Shown here piece by piece: positions 11,922-26,000 of a stretch of 64,000 nt of DNA; positions within the stretch are counted from its first letter, which is position 1; the number at the start of each line of letters is the position of its first letter. A model generated the notes under the pieces. It was given only the letters and a program-made list of their open reading frames with translations. It had not been told where the DNA came from and did not search any database. This DNA is from Branchiostoma belcheri (Eukaryota; Chordata; Leptocardii; Amphioxiformes; Branchiostomatidae): positions 209,731 to 273,730 of the forward strand of contig NW_017803457.1 in NCBI RefSeq assembly GCF_001625305.1, written 5' to 3'. A program made the position numbers and the translations under genes.

Positions 11922-14900
11922 CCTTTATTCAGTATACATGAAATCATACAAACAAATCATATGCAGTGTACATAATAAACAGAGATAAAGTAAGGGAAGA
12001 TAAAATAACATCGGGTAATCATTCATAAATTCATAACAAAAGAAAGGTGTGTATATGCCATATGGTTGTAACGCCAGTAAGTACAAACTCAGATTAGCGC
12101 TAAATCCTAGCTGAATATGGGTAATTTCGACTTTAATATCAAAGTAAAATTAACATGTTTTGTATTTTATATTCACAGGAGAGGCGATGGGCGTCGCGCA
12201 GCATCATGACGCCGTCAGGTAAGAAAAACAAGACGTTTGGTTTGCTTTTTTTTTAATTTTCACAATCATAATAATGATCACTCTTGCAATATCATTTTCA
12301 CATTGGAGGAGTGAGGAAAGCCGTGTAAAGATCGCTGGCAAGGTAGGGTTGGAACCCGGGACCTCTTAGTTCCGAGCCGAACACGCTACCGTGTTCTAAT
12401 GTTACATAATGCAAGTATAAGACCTCACGAGGTCTTATACTTGCATTATGTAACATTAGAACATTAGGACGATACAAAAAGTTAATTTTAGTCGTTTCTG
12501 CCCAACGTTAATCATAGCATTCCTACTTTATTCCAAATATGTATCATTCAAGAAGTGTGTATGGGAGGGGGGAGGGGCAAATTCTGACGCCTCACGACTG
12601 TGTTTAAAAGCTGAGAACACAGCCGTCGGTCATGTTTGTTTATATTCTGGTAGTCTGTGGTGGTACCAAACTAAGTGCGCCTCGTGTGGGTTGTTGTTGC
12701 GCCAACCATAAGTGTCAGAAATATGACATATTTGCACAAATTTTTCAAAATGTTAGAATTAAAACCCCATGAACATTTTCTCCAAATAAAATATTTCACT
12801 TTTTGATGAAAACGTTTTACATAATGCCTCTTTAATGTTTCCTAATATGTATCTGATATGTGGCGTTAGCTCTCCCGAGTTAAACTTTGAGTCGGGAGTA
12901 CGTCTATGTATAAGTCATTTGAACAACTACAGTACGTACCTACTGATAATTATAAAAGTTATTGTTTCTGCTTATTTATTTGTTCATTTTTATCAGCGGC
13001 ACGGAGAAACAACACGTGGCAAATGACTACGCCATGCGGCTTCACGCAGGCGCAGTGGAATGCCAGGTAACGTTGTTGTATCTGTTACAACATGATTCTT
13101 TACTTTGCAGTTTTGCATTTCAAACTACACGTGCCTATCAAACTTATATAATGCGTATAATGTGTTTAAACGACCTTGTACCTTGAATGATAATCTGTAT
13201 TGTGAATCTAAATTAGCACATTCTACACACTTCATAGAGTTGAGTAGAGCAAAGTAGAGTAGAATAGCGTAGATTGGTGTAGAGTAGAGTAGAGTGAAGT
13301 AGGAAAAAGTAGAGAAAGAATAGTGTAGATTGGAGTAGAGTAGAGTAGAGTTAAGTAGAAAAAAGTAGAGAAAGAGTAGAGAAGAGTAGAAAACAATTGA
13401 GAAGAGTAGATTATAGTAGAGTATACGTAGATTAGAGTAGAGTAGAGTAGAGTAGAGTTAAGTAGAAAAAAGTAGAGAAAGAGTAGAGAAGAGTAGAAAA
13501 CAATTGAGAAGAGTAGATTATAGTAGAGTATACGTAGATTAGAGTAGAGTAGAGTAGAGTAGAGTAGAGTAGAATAGTGAAGAGTCGAGTTAAGTAGAAA
13601 AGAGCAGAGAACAGTAGAGTAGAAAATACTGAGAAGAGTAGAGTAGAGCAGAGCAGAGCAGAGCAGAGTAGAGTAGAATAGAGTAGAGTTCATTAGAGAA
13701 AAGTAGAGTAGAAAAGAGCACAGAAGATCAGAGTCGAAAATATTAATACGAGTAGAGTGGAGTAGATAAGAGTAGAATAGAGAATAGTAGAGTAGAGTAG
13801 AGTAGAGTAGAATAGAGAAGAGTAGAATAGAGTAGAGAAGACTAGAGTACAGTAGAGTACAGTAGAGTAGAGTTCTAAGCTGAGTGAAAGTTTTTGATGT
13901 TCTACATACATTAACAATATTTTGCAGGTTATCGTCAGCATGACTCTACAGCAGAGAATGGCAAAAGATAGTGCCCTGCCGCCTATACCTGAGTTCTGTA
14001 ACTACCTGAACATCAGCGTCTGTCCAGTTACTGAAAACGAGTTGATCAAGTCGGTAAGTAACTTTACTTTACGTGAGACCAACACAACTCAATATGATAT
14101 ATCTTTTTTAAAGGCATTCGATCCAATCTTAGCATGATGGTAAATTGGATTTTTTTATTTTTAATCAATATTTTAATGTATTAAGTAAAATCAATCCTAA
14201 CTTTTAAGTGTCGAGGATGATGATGAAAATGTTATAGAAACTAGAAAGGCCGACATTTGCTTTGGAGCAAATACAGCAATGGCTTCACCACATTTTACGA
14301 CATGGCAGGGAAAGAATGAGAAACACAAGGGAAAACAATGCTTTACATTGATATAACTATAGTATGAAGTAACATACAACTAAGACTACAACAGTTGGAT
14401 AGCTATTCCCTACATTATTGGTTAGGATTTTTAATTGCATAATGCAAACTGTTGATTTTCAAGAAAAAAGAAGCGTTCATGCCCCGCATTCCAATGCTGG
14501 AGCAGGAAAGCTTAAAATACCTACCAAAACACTTGAATACAGACCTACTGTCAGTATGGAATGGCTCTGTGCAGGTATTAATTAAGTTAAGCCTGTTAAA
14601 TTCCAACAGCCAATCAGCAAGGAGAATAGAGGAAAGCTGTATGCCTATTGGTTGATGCCCTGCATTCCATTGTGATGACTCATGCCCAAATGTGGTAACA
14701 CTGCACACTAACTCAGTAATACATTTGCTATAACACAGCCAAAAAACTCAAATAAAACCATTCTAAAAGCCTGTATCACAAAAATTAAAAGAACGCCTGG
14801 GGGTATTTGCCTACTGTACCTCCATACCAAATTTCAGGTCCTTAGGCCCCAAAATGAAGAAGCTGAATCCATTTAAAGAAATGGCAGGAGGAGAAGAAGA

Positions 14901-17900
14901 AGGAGGAGAATCATGAGAAAAAGCAATATGGTTTCACCACTTTGTGGTGAACCCATAATGACGGTAAATATCAGACAGATTTGCCCATCCAAAATACATT
15001 TTTTGGTGAAATGGCATTTAAAGCTTTACTGTGCCGGTTAGGCAAAGCTATTTTTATGTCTTCTCAGACTACCCTGTGCCCTTTATAAGTGTGCTTAGAA
15101 ACGTGATGTATTAGATCTCTAAACAATTTACCGGTCCTGATTTTTACTCCGTGAGACTATTATAACTCCGTATAACACAACCAGACAGCCTTTTTTTGCT
15201 GTATATTTCTGAAATTTACCTAGTAATTACCTCGTAAAATACACCAGAGCAGTTAACATGTCGTATTTCACGAGTAAATAAAACCTCAAACAAAACAAAT
15301 TCTTGGGCAGTCTTTAGAAACCCGTTTTTTGTTTGTGTTTCTTTGAAAAGAGACCGGTGCCATCTGATTGTTTTTGACCAGCAAGGATTTCAGAGCAAAG
15401 GAAACTAGAAAATTACAACTTATGTTCATCACTTTATGGGAAGGTGGGAAGGTAACAATACCAATGGTAATTTAACCTCAAGTTTTTTTCTAATGATTTT
15501 TCTTTGACCTTTTTGCTTCAGTTCACGGTGACAGTGTACAATCCCTTGGCACGTCAGCTGACCGGATATTACGTACGACTTCCGGTGAATGGAGATGCCT
15601 TTGAGGTTATTACTGACCCGAAAGGCATAAATGTTATAACTCAGGTAAGCATGTGGATGACTATATCTAACGAAAAATCCATTGTAAGTATACTAAGCAT
15701 TCTTACATGGAATCCAAATGCAGATCAACAATGGTGTGTATGAAGCATTATGCTGTTTGTCAAAGAAGGTTAGACAAGTTATCTTAAAAGTTCATCTGTG
15801 TTGGTAGAAATCATTATAAAGCAAGTTAAAACTGTAATTTCCAATATGAGAAATTGGACTCCAATTTTCAACAGTACAACTCCAGTATTTGTCCACGAAT
15901 GAGCAATTCACCGCTTCCGTGACGTCACGCAGATAACACACGTGACTCCGTGAACAGTGGATCATAGGCCCTCAACAGAGACGGGGGGCGCCACAGACTT
16001 TCTGCAACCTATGATCCACTGCTAACGGAGTCACGTGTTTTATCTGCGTGACGTCACGGAAACGGTGGATTGCTCATTCCTTGATAAACACTGGAGTTGT
16101 ACAGTTGAAAATTTGGTTGAGTCCAATTTCTTAATTTGGAAATTACAGTTTAAACTTGCTTCATAAGGTTAGACATCCAAAATGAGACACTAGACAACTG
16201 GATAGGCTCTGTATAGTAGGCTCAAATAATATTTTTCTTCCATATTGTGACGTTTCTACCTTCTGTACAACTGGAGGGGGGGGGGGGCAAAACCAATCAG
16301 AAATAGAGATTGCATAAAACATACGTAGATCAGTTGCTGTGTGTAAAGCCACTGTCACATATTAACGAATTGGGTCTCGCAAACACTGTCGAGCTCGTCC
16401 CAACCCTGGTTGGAAGTGACAAGATGGCCAGGAACAAGGTTGACTTGTGTTCGGCCAGGCCTGCCACCTTAACCCTCAAACACCCGAGCGGGGTCCATTT
16501 GGACCCCAGGCATATATTTTTAAGTGCTATTTGAATTTTTTTCATTCGAAAAAAAATTCCTCCCGTGACTTTGTCGATAAACCTCTTCTACAAGTTCTCC
16601 TAAATTTTTTTGGAGATCGACACAAATTTGTAAAAATAACAACGGAAGACCGTCTGGGGTCCAAACGGACCCCAGCCATGTATTTGCACTTTCCTACACA
16701 CAGAATTGTTCGGATATCCTCACTATGTCTTTAAGGAAGCATAATTGCTTTGATATCATGCAGTTTGCCAAGTAACCTCAACCTCAGGAATTAGGTCATC
16801 AGGTTTTTAGACGTTTGACAATTTGACAATCATATGTTCATGCCTGCAGGCCTCATCCCATTTTTGCATAAATTATGATAATGAGCTGGAATTTTTAACA
16901 CTTAATCATGCCAAAATATATCTCTTACTATGTTTAACCAATATATATGCAAAGATCACTGAAAGAATACAAAAAGGAATATAAATTTAAATGAAACCAA
17001 ACGGGGTCCATTTGGACCCCGTTCGGGCATTAACGTCACAAAAAAAGTTTGGGTGTTTGAGGGTAAAAAAATTAAAAAAATTAGTTTCTGGACAAGAAAG
17101 TCGGCCATGTTGCTTGGCTGATGTTTAGGTGTTATGCCTAGGTCATATTTCCAAACCGGGGCCCGGCCGGACTGTTTGTATGAACGAAAAACTCACAATT
17201 CGTATCAAGAATATACAGAAAGAGTGTCCATGATTACTATCAAAAATTCTGTGTTTTGTTTTCTGTTATATCGTGCTTTTTGTTCCATAAGACTGCCCGG
17301 CCGGGCCCCGGTTTGGAAATGTGACCTCAGCATTGGCGTATTTGACTTTCAAATTTAACTACAATTCAACTAAAATTAATTTGTACACAAGGGCAAATCT
17401 TGTCAGACTCAAGCCATTTTTAGTCGGCTGGCGTTTCAAAGTAGATTCGGATTATGTGACAGGGACTTAAAATACGAATCGACATTGTCGATGACTGTGT
17501 TGTTTTATGATCCAATATAATCCGATGCCATGTGGCTACACATATTTTCTCTTGTTGCCTAGGTAACGAAGGTGAGCCCCCGGACACAGGAAATCGAGAA
17601 GGGGCTGTAGTACTTACCTCCATGGAGCTAGCTCCATGGAGCCAGCTCCATGGAGGTGAGTAGTACAGCCCTGCGGCAGATTAATTTCCAGCTCCATGGA
17701 GCTAGCTCTACGCACTATGAATGCATATACGTGGTTCACGTCACCTTCAAGAAAAATGCATATACATGGTTGACGTCACCTTCAAGAAAAAACAGAAAAA
17801 ACAATAGGGGCTGTACTAATCGCCTCTATGGAGATAGCTCTACGCGCTATGAATGCATATACATGGTTCACGTCACCTTCAAGGAGAAGAAAAAATGGCA

Positions 17901-20900
17901 TGGCCTCTATAGAGCCAGCTCCATGGAGGTGAGTAGTACAGCCCTGCGGCAGATTAATTTCCAGCTCCATGGAGCTAGCTCTACGCACTATGAATGCATA
18001 TACGTGGTTCACGTCACCTTCAAGAAAAATACATATACATGGTTCACGTCACATTCAAGAAAAAAAAGAAAAAACAATAGGGGCTGTACTAATCGCCTCT
18101 ATGGAGATAGCTCTACGCGCTATGAATGCATATACGTGGTTCACGTCACCTTCAAGAAAAAATAGGCATGGCCTCTATAGAGCCAGCTCCATGGAGGTGA
18201 GTAGTACAGCCCTGCGGCAGATTAATTTCCAGCTCCATGGAGCTAGCTCTACTCACTATGAATGCATATACGTGGTTCACGTCACCTTCAAGAAAAAATG
18301 GCATGGCCTCTATAGAGCCAGCTCCATGGAGGTTGAGTAGTACAGCCTTGCGGCAGATTTTTTTCCAGCTCCATGGAGCTAGCTCTGTGCACTGTTAATG
18401 CATATACACGGTTCACGTCAACTCGAAGAAAAGTTGGCCTCTATAAAGCTCGCTCCATGCACTATGAAAGCATACACATGGTTCACGTCACCTTAAAAAA
18501 TTGATCTCCATGGAGCTAGCTCCATGGAGCTGGCTCCATGCACTATGAATGCATTTACGTGGTTCACGTCACCTTCAAGAAAATGAAATTGACCTCTATA
18601 GAGCCAGCTCCATGGAGGTGAGTAGTACAGCCCTGAGGCATTGTTTTTGGTAGCTCGATCTTTTCCGATACCCATCCGGCCTGTAGCTGCATCGTGTTCT
18701 TCGCGTTGTCAATATCAGAAACCGCGTCACCATGTGCGTGTGAAATACGGTGAATAAAGGATACAAAAGAGATGTTTTAACAGATTATTTTATGACAGGA
18801 AGGTCGTANNNNNNNNNNNNNNNNNNNNCGTCACCTTCAAGAAAATGAAATTGACCTCTATAGAGCCAGCTCCATGGAGGTGAGTAGTACAGCCCTGAGG
18901 CATTGTTTTTGGTAGCTCCACGCCCTATGAGATCATATGCTTGGTTCACGTCACCTCCAAGAAAAAAATGACCTCTATAGAACTGGCGTCATAGAGCTAG
19001 CTCTGTGCACTATGAATGCATATACATCGTTCACGTCACCTTAAAGAAAAACTGGCTTTGATCTTTTCCGATACCCATCCGGCCTGTAGCTGCATCGTGT
19101 TCTTCGCGTTGTCAATATCAGAAACCGCGTCACCATGTGCGTGTGAAATACGGTGAATAAAGGATACAAAAGAGATGTTTTAACAGATTATTTTATGACA
19201 GGAAGGTCGTAAACAACTCTAATTGTGTCCGTCTAGACAAAGGTTTTACACTTATGTGTCCATTTGTACTGAAAAAAAATGAATACAGAATAACGCTGTG
19301 AACAGTGGAAATTCCCCCCTTTTTTCGATATCCTGTTTAGATATAAGAAACGAACACTGCAAGCTGAGACACGAAAGCAGTGAAGGAATTAGCACTTCCG
19401 TGCCAATCGACCCTAAGCAGCTGACAAATGTCATTAGGTGACGTATTGCTTTCGTTGTCGGGATTTAGCCAAAACAATGAAGTTAAACCTCCTCGGCCAA
19501 AGGGATAACCTCCTTGATTTAGCAGAGCTCAAATCCAGCCTTTACACTTAAATGAATTCCCTCTAAAGACAAACACTGAAAATAGCCTGTTATTAATTAG
19601 TGTCGCTTGTCCCCTTTGTTTTTGGGCCCGAGGACCGTTCATTATCTGTCGCTTGTCCCCTTTGTTTGACACTGGGCCCGGGACCGTTCATTATTTGTCA
19701 ACTAAAGAAGGCGTAATGGAAACCAACGCCGTGAATACTGAAAATTCTATATTTTACAATGTCAATGGCCTCAACAGAGCTTTTTCCTTTCGATATCATG
19801 TTTTCTTATTGTATTATCGTATTGTCAGTTCTAAAATGAACACCACCATTGTTCGCAAGCTGAGCCACGATAGAGTGCAGAAAATCGCATCTCTGTACCA
19901 ATCGTTGACATAGGTCATTAGGTGACATCAAGGTCGTGGTCAGGATGAGGTCCCGACAACTTTTAAACTGGAGAGCTCAAATAAACGCAGTATGAATTCC
20001 AACACATGGTTTGCGTCACGAAATTTAGTATAGTGTATATAGTCAATCAATACACAAGGACAGCCTTGCCGTAACATAACTAGTATCAAACACGATCATC
20101 CAAGATTTATAAATACCAATACTAGTAAACCGATGCAAACAATTTTCTATACCATTTTCTGGAGCGTGGCATTTTTTTAAGGCAACGGGAAGCACGTTTA
20201 TGTATTTATCTTGAAGGTGACGTGAAACATGTATATGCATTCAAAGTGCGTGGAGCTAGCAAAACAGCCTCGACAAGACCGGCACTGTGTGTACATGTAT
20301 CGTTCTCAGTGTGTGGGGCCGCATAGAACACCACCAAACACGATTATCCAAGATTTACAAATAGCAATACACCGATCTAACCATTTTCTGGGGCGTGGCA
20401 TTTTTTTAAGGCAACGGGAAGCACGTTTATGTATTTGTCTTGAAGGTGACGTGAAACATGTATATGCATTCAAAGTGCGTGGAGCTAGCTCTGTGGGCAA
20501 AACAGCCTCTGAGAAGACCGGCACTGTGTGTACATGTATCGTTCTCAGTGCGTGGGGCCGTATCAAGTTTAAACACGATATATTCTAGAGCATGATTTCT
20601 TCATTGTAGGTGACGTGAACCATGTGTGTTCTTTGTGCACGTGGCTGTTTATTTCTCAAGACATTTATAGCGCTGGTTTGTTTTCTTGAAGTGACGTGAA
20701 CCATGTATATGCATTTTTCTTGAAGGTGACGTGAACCAGGCATATGCATTCATAGTGCGTAGAGCTAGCTCCATGGAGCTGGAAAAAATCTGCCTCAGGG
20801 CTGAAGTACTTACCTCCATGGAGCTAGCTCCATGGAGCTAGCTCCATGGAGGTGAGTAGTACAGCCCCTATTGAGGAAATCAGAGGAAAACGCGGAAAAG

Positions 20901-22840
20901 CCACGCACGAACTTGTCTTTGCCGTGACTGCGCCTGCGCTAGGTTTCAGTACATACTTTGTCAGCCAGTCCAGCAACATTTCCAGGGGTGAATTTTACTT
21001 GAACTGTTTTTTTCCAAATAATCTTAATTGTAATTTCAAAGAATAATGGCAAAGGACATGTTCACATACAAGAAAAAAAAAAACAGAGACATTTTGCAAA
21101 CAATACACCAGTCTTACAATTTACCATATAGTGGACCCCATTTCAACATATGTTTATCCATTTTCCCACAGTTTTGTGCTATCACATATTGTGTGATACT
21201 TTAACTGTTTACCTGGAAAAATTCGTTTCCAATCTTACAAAACAAACACCAACAACTGTTCGTACCCCTTTTTAACTACGTTTTAGCAGGTTCAGCTTCG
21301 GCTTATGCTTCAGGCTTAATTGTTAATACTTACATGTATATCATCAGGTATTTACTTAATTTATATAATTTAGCTCGTAAAGCAAAGGACAGACAAAATT
21401 GTCTCTACTTTTTTCCAGCACATGTTTTATGTTTTCCTTTGTACAGAAAAACTGCCGAAAAATGAGATGATGACGTCGCGACCACGCTCTTTGGGTGAGG
21501 ACCAAGAAATACACAATGAGGTAATTAGGACAAAAGGCTGGAAAAGCAAAATACAGCCGATAAAAAAGTTTAATGCAATGTTCTGGGAAGGCTACCGATT
21601 TGTCTATAGTAAGATGACTGCTTTCCTCGGCCCAGCATTGTGAAACATAGTAACGGATTCCGGCATTAGTGAAAAATAAAATGATTGCATTAAAGGCAGA
21701 GCACAAGCTCAAAATCAAATTAGGTTAAAAAGCCTACATGTAATTCTAAAAGTCTAATTCTCTACATCACAAACATTACGGTGTCATGGAATCGTTGTAA
21801 TAAACCTAAAGTGTATACTGTGTTCTTATGCTGGGGTCACATTTCTTAGCCGGGGCCCGGCCGGGCTGTTACGTTTAACGACATATCAACAATTTTTATT
21901 AAGAAAATACGTACATATTTTTATCTATTTATTGTTTGATTCAGGCAGAGCCCATACACAACATAGACAACACAAAATACATAGAGCTAAAAATACAATG
22001 TCTAGGAATAAAAAGAAACTGAGCGAAGGCCTATTTAAGGTCTGCTTACCAACTGGCAGTACCGACGCCAGAACTGACTTCTGGGGAAGGCATCAGAGCG
22101 TAAAAGCAGACTGATAATGTCGTTACCCGACGCTAGGAGGCGAGCCGCAAAAGAGAGCGTCAGCTTTCGCCTCCTGCCGTCGAAGGTGTCGACACTCAAC
22201 TGGGCAAAGAGCAGTTCCATTGTTCCGTTGTCGACATTTTTCAACCTTTCTGTGCTTTGTTGCCTTTTATACCATGTTTTTTTGCGTTCCAAATGACTAC
22301 CGGTTTGGAAATGCGACCCCAGCATTAGCAGGAACTTCTTTGTACTCATGCTAAACATGCGACTCTGTTCAAAAGTTTCTCAATTTCTGTACAGGATCTC
22401 AAACAAAGACTGATTGATGCTGCAGGATGCCAAAGGTACTGCAGCAGCAGAATACAGTGGACTACTACTATCTGAAACAAATTATTTTGGTTAAGCCAGC
22501 AACCTTTCTCTCCCTGTTTAGCACATTAGCGTGGTGTTTGACGGTAAAACCGGCCTCCTGAAAAGCGTGGTGAACCTGGAGACCAAGGTGACTCTGAAGG
22601 TGAACCAAGGGTTCTACTGGTACAACTCCAGCGCCGGAAACAACAAGGCCAGCAGCAGGAAGTCTGGAGCCTACGTCTTCAGACCGAACAGTACCGAGGC
22701 GATTCCTATTCAACCTGAGAAGTCTGTCATCACGAATGTGGTAAGTCACAACCCTTCTTCCTTTTGTATTGACGAGGCGGTTATGTTTGCGGTAGCGATT
22801 GTTTGCTTGTTCATTTGCGTGTGTGTTATGGTGTGTGTGT

Positions 22841-22885
<45 letters not shown>

Positions 22886-22968
22886 TGTACGTGTATGTGT
22901 GTGCGTGCGTGTGTCTGCGTGCCTCTGTGTGTGCCTGTGTCTGTGTTCTTGCACGTGTGTGTATGTGT

Positions 22969-23013
<45 letters not shown>

Positions 23014-26000
23014 TTTGTGTGTGTTTGTGTGTGTAAGAGAGTCTGCGTATAAGCAAAATTTGTTGGTAGAATCTACATGTACAATTGTACAATTTCAACT
23101 TGTTCCTACGTGGAAAGGAACAAATTATGGATTTTCAGTAGATTGCGTCAGCTTTCATCAACTGAATCATTGCACTGACTTTCCGTTGGTTAAAAAACAG
23201 GAAAGGAAAATAATCTCGATCCAATCTTAGCTCTCTCAAGAACTTAAAGTCTTCCACTGGTTGTGATAATGAAGACAGTTTGTATGTCCAGTATTTACAG
23301 GTTCATTATGCGGGGAAATTCCCCAAGCGCATTTAAAAGGTGACCACAGCTTAACGTCCCGTCCTGGGGACTTCGACCCCTTCCAGTAGGGTGCATGTAA
23401 GGTGCGCAACAACATCCGGAATTTGAACTCCCAATCTCTTAGTCCAGAGGCAGCGTCGCTAACTACTGGACCACACACGCTACTGAAAACTCATCGTGAG
23501 TTACCGTGTATTGAAACAAAGATCTAACTTAGTATACGGTAGTTCTTTTGCTCCACCGATATATTTACCTTGCTGACGTTTCGGTGTCTCTCAGACACCT
23601 TTCTCAGAACCTCTGGCTGGAGTTCTGCTTCTCGCCGCTAGATGTACCCTATGTACTAGGTTGCGCTTTACGGAAACAGGTAGAGACAACAGGTGGATCC
23701 GATGGATAAAAGATGCAGCCATCAGGAATTAACTGGGATGAGGAGAGGGGTGTACAAACTCAGTGACGTTTTGGATTGCCGCAAAAGCGCCACCTACATC
23801 AGCTACATATAGCGGCGAGAAGCAGAACTCTTGTCAGAAGCTTTGAGGAAGGTGCCTTACACTTACTGTAATACAGACACGTACCGAAATGTCAACTTGC
23901 TATCTTGGTTGTGTAATTGAACTACCGTATCCTAGACTTTACCAACCTCATAAAACTAGTTTTGAAAGATTAAGCTCTACTTTTTTTTCGTGTGTCTCCT
24001 GGCAGGTAAGCGGGCAGGTTGTTCAGGAGGTACAGCAGATGTTCAGCCCGTGGGTGAGCCAGGCGGTCCGGCTGTACTCCGGACAGCGCCATGTGGAGCT
24101 GGAGTGGACGGTGGGACCGATCCCCATCAAGGACGGTCTGGGGAAGGAAATCATCTCTCGTTTCGATACAGACATTATGTCCAACAGGTAGATTTCAAAC
24201 ACCTTTTCGCTCAATCCGTTGGTTCTATTTTATTAGTAATTGAAGTTTTATTGAGAACAAAAGGCCCAAAACCCCTATTATTTTGTTTGACGATGCCTGT
24301 TACCTCAGAGTCTTCTCATACACCATGGTACTAGTCTTTATCGTCCAAGGAAAACAACACCAGCTGTTAACAACAAATCGTTAAATTTAGTCCTAAAGCT
24401 GTGTACAGAGGCAACTGAACGCCTATGCTAATAAAAGACTTAAAACAATTAAAGGTAACCACTATTATTCACTGTTTTAAAGGCACGTTGTTGGAAGGTG
24501 GAGCCCACCCGTCTCCTTACCTCGCGTTGTACCTCCCCAACCTAATCCAGGTTCTCATTTTACACAAAGGTGGAGTAAGGAAAGCCGTGAAAAATTATTT
24601 TCCAACGGTTGGATTTGTGTCATGACAGGATTCAAACCCGGGATCTTTGGGCCTAAACTCTTCCATTAAGACACATCACCCTATTATCATATCATACCCT
24701 TTCTTCCTCCATTCACCACCTCTTAGGAGAAAGTTTAACGCTGAAAGCTTATTTCCCAGAACAACATCACGTTGGAATAAGCTACCTTGTGATTGTTTCC
24801 CTTATGAGTATAACGATAAACTTTTCAAGTCAAATGTCAACAAACATCTGTCCTTACTGGCTGTATTATAACCCAAAACATTTTGAGTGGCTCCCATGAG
24901 TCTTGTTTTGTGGTGACCTATGAAGTAATTTAAAAAAAAATCAGTGCTATTATAATAAAAATATCATTTATTATCCTACAGCACGTTCTACACAGATGCT
25001 AACGGCCGTGAAATGCTGGAGCGGGTAGTGGACCGCCGTCTGACGTGGAAACTGAACCAGACTGAACCGGTGGCAGGGAACTACTACCCTGTCAACAGCA
25101 GGATACTCATCAAGGTAGCGACGAAAATTGAGAAGTTATTTTTTTATTACCTTCGTCTTTCACAGAGGTATCACTTTTAGTGTTTATTTTGTGTGTATAT
25201 AAAAACCCCAAGCATATCGAGTCCATACTGATACCATTCAATTCGATATTGAAACTTTATTCATAAATTTTATTTAGAATAAACATTAGCGGTAGTCCCA
25301 ATGGTCAAAAGAGAGGACTCTACGCTTAACCTTCAAACACCCGAACTTTTTTTTTGTGACGTTAATGCCCGAACGGGGTCCAAATGGACCCCATTTAGTT
25401 TGTTTCAAATTTATATTCTTTTTTGCATTCTTTAAGAAATCTTTGCACATATATTGGTTAAACATAGTAAGAGGTATATTTTTGGCATGATTAAGTGTTA
25501 AAAAATTCCAGGTCATCATAATTTATGCAAAAATAGGATGAGACCTGAAGGCATGAACATGGGGTTGACCTTTGACCTCATATGATTGTCAAATTGTCAA
25601 ACCTCTGAAAACCTGATGACCTAATTCCTGAGGTTGAGGTTACTTGGCTAACTGCATAATATTAAAGCAATAATGCTTCCGTAAAGACATATTGAGGACA
25701 TCCGAACAATTTTGTGTGTAGGAAAGTGCAAATACATGGCTGGGGACCCCAGATGGTCTAACATAAGACTTCCGTTGTTATTTTAACAAATTTGTGCCGA
25801 TCTCCAAAAAAATTTAGGAGAACTTGTAGAAGATGTTTATCGACAAAGTCACGGGAGGAATTTTTTTTTTTCGAATGAAAAAATGTAAAATATCACATAA
25901 AAATATACGCCTGGGGTCCAAATGGACCCCGTTCGGGTGTTTGAGGGTTAAGTCTTTTTTACATTGTGCAGTAAGACTTTACAATGACAGTGATACTGGT

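Noticed and set aside
13232-13941. Long minus-strand open frames rich in Ser, Thr, Leu and Tyr
   Set aside because: They are translations of the GAGTA pentanucleotide array; the period is 5 bp and stops are absent only because the repeat contains none in those frames.
17650-18340. Open frames up to 171 codons with repeated '[12 protein letters not shown]' segments
   Set aside because: They read across the direct subterminal repeats of the hAT-like element and have no transposase features; the same peptide recurs because the DNA repeats.
22799-23230. Cys/Val-rich frames on + and His/Thr-rich frames on -
   Set aside because: They lie on the TG microsatellite; the same applies to 5573-5863 and 63697-64000.
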